Assembly (NCBI GenBank): GCA_947650365.1
Contig: OX393552.1
Span: 16,516,775-16,580,774, forward strand
Length of the DNA: 64,000 nucleotides
Origin: Chamaelirium japonicum
Taxonomy: Eukaryota > Streptophyta > Magnoliopsida > Liliales > Melanthiaceae
Reading direction: 5' to 3'
The notes under the pieces are model-generated. The model did no database searches, was not told the DNA's origin, and saw only the letters and a program-made list of their open reading frames with translations. Position 1 is the first letter of the stretch; every line of letters starts with the position of its first letter. The translations under genes and the position numbers were made by a program. Positions 47,609 through 64,000 of this stretch are shown piece by piece.

Positions 47609-50600
47609 GCCATCCCAGAAGACGATGAACAGAAAGCTGCACACTACCTCTCGGGGTTGCGTTATCAAATTCAGGACGCGCTAGCAATGCAGACCATCCT
47701 CACTGTGATGGAAGCATCTAGGCAAGCTCTCAAGGCTGAGAAAATTCAAGAACGAGCCTTTAGGAGAAAGGTTGCCCCTAGAGTACCCCCAGGAGCCCCT
47801 TCAGCTGGAAGAGGAGCCCCTCCTACTAGAGTCACCCCACCTGTTCCCACTCCGACTACAACTCCATCAAGAACCAATCAACCCCCTGGTCGGGTTGAAC
47901 AATCGAGTCGTGAGCGAGGTGCGATAGGAAGTCGACCACCCGGAGCGACTTACAAATGCATCGAGTGTGGAGAAGTAGGACACCTCATTGCCCAATGCCC
48001 AAAAAGGAGACCTCAGACCCATCTGACAGAAAGTGAAGAGCCAACTGAGGAAACCCTAAACAACATGGCTGAAGAAGGGTATGATGATGATCCTAGAGAT
48101 GTTGAATATTAGGAGGATGACGAGACACATGACGTCGTCGCTGAAGCTGACGAGGCAACACATGCACTAGTCATGCATCGTGTTTTGTCGACACCGAAGA
48201 CTCCTGAACCAGATCGGTGGCTTAGAAGGAACATTTTCCACACCACTTGTACCTCAAAGGGAAGGCATTGCGTTCTCATCATAGACAGTGGTAGTACCGA
48301 GAACTTGGTCGCCCAGATCATGGTCGACAAGTTAGGGCTCAAGACAGAGAAGTTGGTCAAGCCATACAACTTGTCTTGGTTTAAGAAAGGATCAGATGTC
48401 GCTATTAAATAGCGATGCCTAGTCGAATACACCATTGGCAAGATATATAAGGAAGCTGTGTGGTGTGGCGTGGCGCCCTTGGGCATTTGTTATATTCTGT
48501 TGGGCCGCCCGTGGCAGTACGACAGAAAGACAACACATGATGGGGAGAAGAACATGTACTCCTTCTTCAAAGACGACTATAACATCACTTTAGTGCCTCA
48601 GAGGGGGCCCCTGAAACCCATTTCTAGTGAGCCAACACCCCCACCCGTCACCCCGAGATTACCAAAAGAGAAACCGAAGGCCCTACCAATATTGCTGACA
48701 CAAGCTTGCTTCGAGGACGAGCTTAGAGAATCTCGCTCCATCTTTTTCATCGTAGCAAAAGAAGCCACAGAGGGCCCTAGCATTCCTCATAAGGTTCGAG
48801 TCCTGCTTGAAGACTTCAATGATCTCATCCCAGAGGAATTACCTGAAGGACTCCCACCTCTTCGGGATATTCAACATTGCATTGACCTAGTCCCAGGAGC
48901 GACGCTACCTCACCTTCCTCACTACCGAATGAGCCCGTCTGAATATGAGGAGATGCGTCGACAGGTTATCGAGTTACTGCAAAAGGGACTAATCCAAGAG
49001 AGCATGAGTCCATGCGCAGTATCGGCACTCCTAACTCCCAAGAAGGATGGGACGTGGAGAATGTGCATAGATTGTCGTGCCATCAATCGAATAACTGTCA
49101 AATATAGATTTTCGATTCCCCGATTAGATGATATGCTTGACATGCTACATGGCGTGAAAATCTTCTCAAAAATCGATCTTCATAGCGGTTATCATCAAAT
49201 CCGCGTACGACCCGGTGATGAATGGAAGACTGCATTTAAAACCCGGGAAGGACTGTATGAATGGCTAGTAATGCCATTTGGTCTATCGAATGCACCAAGT
49301 ACCTTTATGAGGTTTATGAATCAGATGCTCAGACCATTCATAGGAAAGTTCATTATCGTATACTTTGATGACATTCTTATCTATAGTACGACGTCTGAAC
49401 AATATATCGAGCACTTGCGAGAAGTCCTAAAAACGCTGAGGAAAGATAAGCTGTACATCCATCTGAAGAAGTGCACCTTCCTGACAGACAGCTTGACCTT
49501 TCTAAGCTACATTGTGTGCTCCGAAGGGATACGGGTCGATCCAGAGAAGGTCGAAGCCATCAAATCATGGCCCGTTCCAAATAACGTCAGTGATGTGCGA
49601 CGGTTCCATGGTCTAGCGTCCTTTTATCGTAGATTCATTAAGAACTTTAGTTCCGTCATTGCACCTCTCACGAACTGCATGAAGAAGGGTGGTTTCCTTT
49701 GGACCCCCGAAGTTGAAGCAAGTTTCGATCTCATCAAGACCAAGATGATGAGTGCTCCAGTTTTGGCACTCCCGAACTTTGAAAATGTCTTTGAAATTGA
49801 CTGTGATGCCTCTCACGTCGGGATAGGAGCAGTCCTTAGTCAAGAGGGACGTCCCGTCACATTCTTCAGCGAGAAGCTGAACGTCGCGCGTTTGAATTAC
49901 TCGACATACGACATTGAGTTTTACACGGTTGTTCAAGCCCTCAAGCACTGGAGGCATTACTTGATCCAGCGAGAATTTGTGCTCAATTCTGATCATAAAG
50001 CACTTCGCTATCTGAAGTCTCAGCGTAGCTTGAACCAACGTCATGCCAAGTGGTCAAATTTCTTGCAAGAATGCACTTTCAACCTCAGGTATAAGGCTGG
50101 AGTCCTGAATAAAGCTGCTGACGCTTTGAGTCGATGAGGCCTGATGCTAGTCACTTTACAGCCCGTCGTTGTTTCCTTTGACGCTCTGAAATCAATGTAC
50201 GTGACTGATCCATACTTCGGTCCCATCTGGGAATCCTGTCAGGAAACGTGTACTGATCCCACGGCATCGTATATCATCCAAGAGGGATTCTTGTTCCGTG
50301 GAACCCGCCTGTGCATCCCTGAGTGTTCCCTTCGCGAGAGTCTAGTTCAGAACACCCATGAAGGGACCGTCTCTGAGGAAAGTCCTAATGAATCTTTTGG
50401 AGATACGTTAATCCACGACTTGCATGGAAGTAATTTGGAAGGTCATTTTGGCCAAACCAAAACAATTAAGTCAGTGGAGCGACGCTACTTTTGGCCTCAC
50501 TTAAGAAAAGATGTCGTCAAGTTTGTGCAACGATGTCGAACCTGTCAAATGTTCAAAGGCAGAAAACAGAATACGGGTCTTTATATTCCTCTACCAATCC

Positions 50601-51718
50601 CTGCTCGTCCTTGGGAGGATATCACCATAGATTTCATTGTAGGTCTACCTCGAACGCTTCGGCGTGTCGATTCAATCTTTGTGGTTGTAGACCGATTTTC
50701 TAAGATGGCACATTTCATACCATGTAGGAAAACTTCTGATGCATCTCATGTAGCTGAATTATTCTTTAGGGAAGTTGTTTGTCTGCATGGCATTCCAAGG
50801 TCATTCACATCTGATAGGAACACTAGATTTTTGAGCCACTTTTGGCGTACTCTTTGGTCAAAGCTAGGAACTAAACTTCAATACAGTAGCGCGTATCACC
50901 CTCAAACTGATGGACAAACGGAAGTTGTCAACCGTAGCCTAGGGGATATGCTTCGATGTCTAGCTGGTGAAAGACCAAAACAATGGGATGTAGTTTTACC
51001 ACAAGCTGAATTCGCATATAATAGTTCAATTAATCGCTCAGTAGGTAAAACCCCTTTTGAAATCGTCTATGGCCATGTTATTCCCCATTTCCTGGATAGA
51101 ACTGCCTTACCGCCTACAGGTCCTGTGAGTGCTGATGCTGATGAATTCCTTGAACACATCAAGACCGTACAGTGGGAGTCGCTTGAGAAAATGAGGGAAA
51201 GCAATGACAGGTATAAGGCAAGCGTAGATTTACACAGGCGCGAGAGCACTTTTCAGCCAGGGGACTGGGTCCTCGTCTACTTTCGCAGAGAGCGATTTCC
51301 CACAGGTTCTTATGGGAAGCTGAGCCAGAGGAAGTTTGGGCCCTTTCACGTTCTCCGAACGTTGGGACCCAATGCTTACCTGCTGGACTTACTAGATGAC
51401 ATGCCGACATCGCCGATCTTTAACATCTTAGAGCTATTCCCTTTCCACAGAGACCGGCCGGATACGCCTTCAGCACCACAGATTCCTTTTTTCAAATGCA
51501 CAGCGAGACGAGACAGAGCAGATACAGGAGATCGTTGACGTCAGAGAGCTTGCTACCCGTCGCGGTGTCTTCCGACGGTTCCTTGTTCGGTGGGTAGGCA
51601 GGCCACTTTCAAACTGTACCTGGGTGGAGGAGCGATAGTTACGAGCACAGCGGCCTGACCTCGTACAGCAGCTGGACGTCCACTCGACGGAGTCGAGTTC
51701 TTTCTAGTCCGGGGGAGT
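47609..51718 (+). pseudogene. Chromovirus gag end, protease, pol and chromodomain
   Basis: Resumes the outer element after the insertion. Gag end with zinc knuckle YKCIECGEVGHLIAQC (about 47952-48000); protease with IDSGSTENLVAQ (about 48282); RT with YFDDILIYS (about 49360); RNase H ([20 protein letters not shown], about 49790); integrase with zinc site and DDE region (TIDFIVGLPR, YHPQTDGQTEVVNRSL, 50420-51000); then a chromodomain-like end (FLVRWVGRPLSNCTWVEE, about 51580-51637). The chromodomain and Met primer site place it among chromoviruses, Tekay/Reina-like by eye. Fossil with several breaks. Confidence 0.92.
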
Positions 51719-53102
51719 TGATGCAGCATGATCAGCATCATCAGATCATCGCCGCATCTTCGAGTCATCGCCAGAGACCTTTATTTGCAGTCGTTTTATT
51801 TTTATGCTTGAAGGAGATTATCCGTTTGGGACTTGTTAGCCGTTATTTCAGTTTTTGGCCATTTTTCTATATTTTTGGCCTAATTTCAGCACCTAGTACT
51901 GTTTATGTTTTTGCCCAATTCATGGGGGATGTCCATGATCTCATCCGAGGGCTTTTCGGATTGAATCCGGGTCTTCTCGAATGAGTTTCTGCATATTATT
52001 AATAAAATTCGGGGTGCGTGTGTTTGCGGGGTACCAACGGACGAGACTATATCTCGAAACCGACGGTTAGATGACAAAATAACTCAAATTAGATAACGTG
52101 GCACATATGGACTTCAATTAGGGATTAAATGGGCTTATCTTAAGCCCAATAGGGCTTCTATTGAGTGTTGCTCCCCTTTCTTTCCCTTTTCCCGTGAACA
52201 AGTCGCCCGACCCCCCCTTGTCCGCACGGAAGAAGCCACCCGGCCTTCCTCTTCCGTCCCCTCTCTTCTCTCTCTCTTCTTCCCTTGTTTCTCTCTCTCT
52301 TTTCCTTGCCTTTCTTAGCCATTGCATCCACACCATCCACCTTTGATTCCTTTTAATCTTGGCCATCCAAAAGAAAACCCTAGCCTACAAAAGATGAAGA
52401 AAGAAAAAAGAATTCAGTTTTGATCATTGCTGAAATTTGTGCCTCTTCGTGAGTGCCTCCGAGCGAGACGCGTGTCCCCGATCCTCGCCGCATCCGCGAC
52501 TTCGCCTCGCGAAGGCTTTGGTGTTGATTTTCCGAAGGTTCTAGCTTCTCCCGACGTCCGGCCTTGCTCCGTGTGCGGGATCATCGGCGCATCCTCGCAA
52601 TCGACCCACGGCAGGAAACCCCAGGCAGTATCTATCTTTTATCTTATTTCTCCATCGCATCCGCATCGTTTTTCTTTCGTTTCCATTGCCTCCGCTCCGC
52701 ATCGCAACCGTCATCTCCCCTTTTCATCGCTAGTTGAAGCCATAACGCCAGCCTAGTCATTAGATTTGTTATCTTTAGTCTGTCGGTTACCTTTGCAAAC
52801 ATATTTAGCCTATTTTAGTGAAAAATCTGATGCATGCCTATTGTTAAATTTACATATCTACTGCTGCGATTGAATCTATTATTTGTTGAAATCAGTTTTC
52901 TGATAATATTGTGTCTTTATTTGTTTAAGTCTTACATCTGCTTTATGTTGATTGCATGGACTTTTAGTGCTGCGTGAGATAATCTAAGTTGTTGTCCTTT
53001 TGAGTTATATGTTGCTATATTGATCAATAAACCTTAACTATTGACCAAAGAGAACCCTAAAAGGGTTTAGTATTGTAGTGTATCTTATCGGTGCATGCAT
53101 CA
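51719..53102 (+). repeat. 3' LTR of the chromovirus
   Basis: 1,384 bp, preceded by the purine tract CCGGGGGAGT and followed by the target duplication CCTTG (53103-53107). About 4% different from the 5' LTR. Confidence 0.95.
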
Positions 53103-53231
53103 CCTTGGTGACTCAATAGGCTACCAAGTGCATGATAGGCTTCATGCTTGGGAGACCTGGTGGACCAATTTTGAAGTTAACCTAAAGTAGTTCATGGCTC
53201 CAATAAGATTGGTTACTCAATCAGGATAAAT

Positions 53232-54709
53232 TGTTGGAAATGATAGAGCGTTATAAGTCTTCATCACGATCCTTACCAGGCACGGTGTCTGTGCTGAATA
53301 GGAACTAACACGGTGCACAGATCAATGCACAAACACTGGTGCATTACATGTTTCTACTTAGGGTAGTTGGTCCTAATCCTAAGGAGCCATGATCACTGAA
53401 TTACTAGCTGAGTGGTGCTTTGGTATATCAACGTGTGAGAAATCTATTCACTAAGCAATACCACGATGCACTGGATTACCCAACTAGTGTTGCAATGGTA
53501 TTCCACTCCTATAAACTATCCACATCCATAAATGGATGGGTGTGTCCCTTGAGTTCAACCAACCACACAGACAATCCAGTCGTGGTGGTTAACAATTGGA
53601 CTGTTGACCGGCTCCAAAAGGCTGGCCAAGTGTCTGGAGGTGTGTAAACTGAATGGAGACCTTGACAAGTGACCACTAGAGTCTAACAGTGCTCCACACT
53701 GCTCAAGGTGAGACATGACACCAATTCTGGAGGGACATCACACTACCAGTGATAAGCGGAGAGCAAGGGTCTGCGAGGAAGTAGAGTAAGTCTGAGGGAA
53801 CTAGAGTGCAACCCACACAGCATACGAGTTAAGATGCAGATTAGTCGCACTCAGAACAGTAGTGATACACTATAGGAGCCCGACTGAAAGCTATGAGCCT
53901 CGGTCCCTGAAGGCTCCACCCTATTCACGTTACTATGTAGACCATACCTAGGCCTGATAATGAAGAGTGAGGAAACCCTGAAAAAACCTCACAGGTATCC
54001 CAAATGAAGGTCGATAGGCAGCTAGAAGGTAATCTTATAAGAGTGGACCACTATCTACAACAATACAGGATTAGTGTGTCTAGACCAAGTCATGTGCACA
54101 ATCTTCGGTGCATGACAGGATGTCCAGTCCAAGTCATCATTGGGATTCTAAAAATTTAGCCTGAATCCACATCTATAAGTTGTGCAATCAAACGGCTGGG
54201 ATGTAAAGACTTGGTCATATTTAAAGGAAACCTCGTGGACTGCTAGGGTTAAGAAAAATCAGAAAGATTTTTAAGAGATCTAACGATGGCACTCATCTCT
54301 TTCTTTGTCCTCGTCCTCCTCCATTAGAGATCGAGGCTTGCAACGGGTGTACTCGATGATCCCGAGCAAGGGGTCTTCACGAAGCGCGTGATCGAGTGAA
54401 TAAGAAGGGGATCATCTACATCGTCTTCTCCATCAACTCAAGAATTTCATGGCTAAAAGATCCACACGGATGTATAGATCTAAACCCTTGTTAGGTAAAT
54501 CTAGATATATAGGTATCAATAGATCATCCTTGGGGGTTCTCGGGCATCGACCCATGCTCATGATAGGTTTAGATCTTCAATATTTTTGATATGTAGCGCA
54601 CACCAACAACCGATATCTCTGGACCGTGATCTTCCGCTACGAGTCCAGGTCATTCGCACGATTAGATTAGTCACGCACAGAATACATATAGAGGGAACTT
54701 TTCCCAACA
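53232..54709 (+). repeat. Probable solo Copia LTR, related to the element at 1-8196
   Basis: TGTTGGAAATG...TTTTCCCAACA, about 1.48 kb. The stretch from 53278 (CAGGCACGGTGTCTG, AACACGGTGCACAGATCA) matches the complement of the LTR near 7800-7925, and AAAAGATCCACACGG near 54458 matches the LTR near 6320. No gag-pol flanks it. A matching 5-bp target duplication was not found, so it may be the end of a broken element. The 124 bp before it (53108-53231) hold nothing I recognise. Confidence 0.65.
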
Positions 54710-55271
54710 CACTATACATCTAATAAAACTATCAAATAGGACCTGTTTTGAAAATACATACATAACAGGGTAGATAAGGGCATTTTAAAGTATATGTTAT
54801 GTCAGAAATACCCTTATATCTAAATCGATTGAAAATCTAAATCTAATGACAACCCAACCCCTACATTAGGGAGGTTGCACCAAGCGGCTCACCAATCCAT
54901 TCTAACTTATAAAGCCCATGGCCTTTAGAATCATGTGGCAACCTCTCCTTTCTCTCTTCTCTCTCTAAATTTATTTACCTAGGAGCTCTCCTTTCCATCT
55001 TTCCACACTTTTTCCTTTCCCTCTCTTAAACTTTCTCCCTCTGCTCACTCCAAGTAATTAAAAACAAGGACAAATCATTTAATGTACGACGAAAGTGACC
55101 CAATCATGGGTAAGATGTTTTGTTGAGCATTGTTTCATCAAATCGGGTGTCATCTCACAGCTCTTCAATGAATTATAAGAGATAATTGACAAGAGATTCT
55201 CAGCCATCCGATCAACGACAACAGTCGCCCACTATGTTTCCTCTTAAAAGGCCAAAAAAAAAAAAAGGGAA
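54710..55271. other. No gene or element seen
   Basis: AT-rich sequence with pyrimidine-rich patches (CTCTCCTTTCTCTCTTCTC around 54943). No open frame with recognisable content, and no inverted ends found. Confidence 0.4.
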
Positions 55272-56000
55272 GATTTAGCCTTAAGTCCTTTTAGCAGATA
55301 CTATATTAGCTAAAGGACAGGCAATGTTTCAATATTGCACCAAGTCCCTCCCAAACGTTGCGTGCTACAGGAAGTCCCTCGTCCTTATTTACCCCCTCAC
55401 TTGCTACAGAAAGAGTATCCATTCGTCTCCAACAAAAGCATTCATTCGCTGGTTGACACTGTGCATGTAGCGATTGCTACAGTGATTTTACTATAGCTGC
55501 TGTAGTGATTTTACTGTAGCTGCTATAGTGAAATTACTGTAGCAAGAGTATCAATTTGATTTCGTAAGAGTATCAATTTAGCGAATTATTTGTTGCTACA
55601 GTTATTTCACTATAACAAGAGTATCATTTAGATGAATGGATACTATTGCTACAGTGAAATCATCGTAGCAATCGCAACATGCACAATGTCACCTGATAAA
55701 TAGATACTCTTGTTGATGACGAATGGATACTCTTTTCGGAGATGAATGTATACTTTTACTACAGTGTTCTCACTATAGTAGCTACAATGAAATCACTGTA
55801 ACAATCACTACATGTATGGTTAATCGGTGAATAGATACTCTATTTGAAAACGAATGGATACTCTTGCTGGAGGGACAGTTTTATAATTTAAAGGGTAAAA
55901 AGTCTATTTTTTTGTTAGGAACTTACTGTACAAATGTATCCTTCGAAAGGGACTTTAGCTAATATACTAACAAGTTGTATCCTTTAACTTAAATACAGAC
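55272..56000. repeat. Repeat with many GCTACAGTGA motifs and inverted ends
   Basis: Motifs of the form GCTACAGTGA and TCACTGTAGC, with variants, occur about ten times between 55460 and 55820, mixed with GAATGGATACTCTTGCT. The outer parts are partly inverted: TATATTAGCTAAAG near 55301 against CTTTAGCTAATATA near 55954. This looks like a non-autonomous DNA transposon with subterminal repeats, but the exact ends and target duplication were not found. Confidence 0.5.
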
Positions 56001-56142
56001 TTGTGTTTGGATTTAGGACTGATTAACCAAAAAAAAAGAAGCAAACAATTTCCTTGATGAACCTATGCTCGTGGGATTTTTTCTTATGCTATGTGCATGA
56101 CAAAATCAGCATCACAATTATCCATGATTTGCACAGGATTAG

Positions 56143-56167
56143 GACTAGTAATAATAATAATAATAAT
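56143..56167. repeat. (TAA)n microsatellite
   Basis: AGTAATAATAATAATAATAA, a short trinucleotide run. Confidence 0.9.
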
Positions 56168-56480
56168 CACTGGCAATTCATATGGAATGATGGTAAAAAA
56201 CAAGATCGGATGAACTACTGCATTGGATATGAATGAACTTCCAGCAAACATGGGAAACGAGCAAGCATACAAGCCCTGCCAAGGATTCACAAAGAGACAT
56301 AAACAGAGCAACCAACAGAACCATTTTTGCATATCAGTAACCCTAGTGAGATAATAACCACATCTCACATATGATGGCCCTAAAGGAAGTCCTTGGATAA
56401 TTCATTTCCCCCCCTATAGCACACAGGAACCAAAGCACGCATCAGCAGACGGTCACACACTTCGGCCGCCCGCAACCCTT

Positions 56481-62447
<5,967 letters not shown>

Positions 62448-63362
62448 CTGAATGAAGCACCAAACCAATTGATAAATAACATAAAATATAAACATATCCT
62501 ACAATACTTGTCGCATCTATTTGCTATCAATACAGATATACAAAGTAGAATTTACCATCCGAAGACAGAGATCACACCGTTCATACATACTATTTATGTC
62601 AGATAAGTTTAAAAAAAAAGTGCAAATGAGGCCGAACCAGAAGAATTATTAACATCTGCTGTGAGATAGTAAAACAGCAAGCTGGAGAAAAAAATAAAAG
62701 TAAGCATATAGAACAGAAACAGAACAAATGCAGAAGACTTAACCGAAACTTTTTTGACTAAGAATAGATTCATTAGTATGTCAAGTACCAAGAGAGGTCC
62801 ATGCCCAAATATCAAACAGCATACAACTGGACAATGTTCAGACCAAACAACATAAACAAGAATCATGAATTATAGCTTCTGTTGGTACAATTTAAAATTG
62901 GGCAAAGATATTAAGATTCACCAAACATCGCCAAAATGTTTGCATAATGCATTAAAGTTAAAGTTGGGGAAAGTTATCATAATTTACAGTTATATCTTAC
63001 AAAGATTAGTACTTGATAAATATCATAAATTGATTCCAGAACCGTCAATGTTTTCCATTCTTACTATGAATTCTACATCATATCTTTGCGACAAGCCTTT
63101 ATTCTTACATCCACACATCTAGTAGAACACAAACTTTATAAGCCCCCCTCCCCTCCTTTCTGCTTCTCCAATCACTCTCCGATCCCTCAACATAAGGCTT
63201 ATTTTGTTAAGAAAGAGAGCGTAAACAAGCTGGATCATCAAGATACCTACATTAAAAGAATACATCAAAAAATCGGAGCCACAGTTACAAAGTCGGAAGT
63301 CGGAAAAAAAATCATTTAGGGGAGAAGTTGGGAAAATCGGGAAACAAACGGTAGAATTTTAA

Positions 63363-63454
<92 letters not shown>

Positions 63455-64000
63455 CCAACATGCTTTTCAGCAATACATGATGGGAATAAGACGCGATTAA
63501 ATGGGATTAAAATGCGGAAATCAGGATTAAAACATGAAAATCGAGATTTTTTTCACAAAATTGACTTTTTCCACACAAAAAAGGGAAACAGTCGTGTAGT
63601 GAACGCTTGCTGAATAAGTAGCGTTTTAATCACGATTTATTCAAAAATCAGAGTTTTTAGTAACAGGCTAGGAGCCACCCCCAATAAGATGATATTTAGA
63701 CCGGGTTGTGAAACTAAAGGATATTTATACATCAAACAAAATTTATGTCAACATAAATTTTGGAATGTTTTTACAACAAATAAATCAGTATATGCCTACT
63801 ATCAAAACAGTATTTTGATTTTGGAAACATGCCATATAAAGCTTATAATCATTAAAGCCCACATATAATGAGTTCAATAAGGCACTCATGGAGACATATC
63901 GGGTCTGTTTGCTTGCTAATACGATGGATTTCTAAAAATAAAGAAAGCATCAAATGAGTTGAATTTCTGAAAAACACATTGAAAGAAAGAAACTGCCCCA
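62448..64000 (-). other. Upstream intron or flank of the Alba gene
   Basis: No Alba N-terminal exon recognised. AT-rich, with an A-run near 62613 and the microsatellite at 63366-63452. It is most simply a long intron ahead of the first exon present in the window. Short frames here show no known domain. Confidence 0.5.
63366..63452. repeat. (TA)n-(GT)n microsatellite
   Basis: About 52 bp of TA then 35 bp of GT. No foldback element is seen beside it, unlike the other TA arrays. Confidence 0.96.

Larger units (their letters stand above)
19952..53102 (+). mobile_element. Outer Ty3/Gypsy chromovirus, split by nested insertions
   Basis: Plus-strand element with LTRs 19952-21337 and 51719-53102 (about 1.38 kb, both TGATGC...CATCA), a CCTTG target duplication, a Met-tRNA primer site at 21341-21352, gag from 21508, and pol ending in a chromodomain. 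A 25.2 kb insertion (22418-47608) sits in gag; without it the element would be about 8 kb. I count about 54 differences between the LTRs, close to 4%, which at rates used for grass LTRs would be on the order of 1-2 million years. Apart from the insertion the coding region has a few breaks. Confidence 0.95.

Overview
This is a stretch of nuclear DNA from a flowering plant. The evidence is its retroelement content (Copia, chromovirus and Tat-lineage Gypsy elements primed by plant-type tRNA sites), several MITEs, LINE 3' ends with a plant-type zinc-binding reverse-transcriptase domain, long TA/GA microsatellites, and two host genes with plant architecture. The species cannot be told from the sequence. 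There are no operons, CRISPR arrays, rRNA genes or tRNA genes.

Layout. 1-8196: an old, badly broken Copia element on the minus strand with 2.1 kb LTRs; it runs off the left edge. 8197 to about 10900: a second decayed Copia element, plus strand. 11326-11902: a foldback transposon. 12002-12429: a hAT-type MITE, about 0.5 kb upstream of a host gene for a small secreted glycine-rich protein (12924-13364, plus). 13522-15862: a perfect 73-bp duplication, tandem LTR/PBS-like remnants, a PIF/Harbinger-like MITE holding a second MITE, and another MITE. 16341-19745: LINE 3' ends, a Copia remnant, and a palindromic element sitting between long TA/GA microsatellites.

19952-53102: a three-level nest of LTR retrotransposons, each level proven by its own 5-bp target duplication. 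The outer element is a chromovirus (LTRs about 4% apart). A Tat-lineage element (copy A, minus) sits in its gag. A second element of the same Tat family (copy B, plus) sits inside the 5' LTR of copy A. The two Tat copies are very young and lie head to head, so together they form an almost 25 kb near-palindrome. Each carries a long gene-like ORF antisense to gag-pol, a 119-bp palindrome-rich tandem array, and a 43-bp repeat inside the LTR.

53232-54709: a solo LTR related to the first Copia element. 55272-56000: a repeat full of GCTACAGTGA motifs. 56481-62447 and beyond (minus): a host gene for an Alba-domain nucleic-acid-binding protein with an RGG-rich tail; its first exon lies outside the window. 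Its last intron is 4.6 kb long and is filled with a string of foldback elements separated by (TA)n/(GA)n microsatellites. This is the same family as the element at 18.7 kb. The strongest candidates for something little described are this microsatellite-capped family and the head-to-head Tat pair with its antisense gene and palindromic array.
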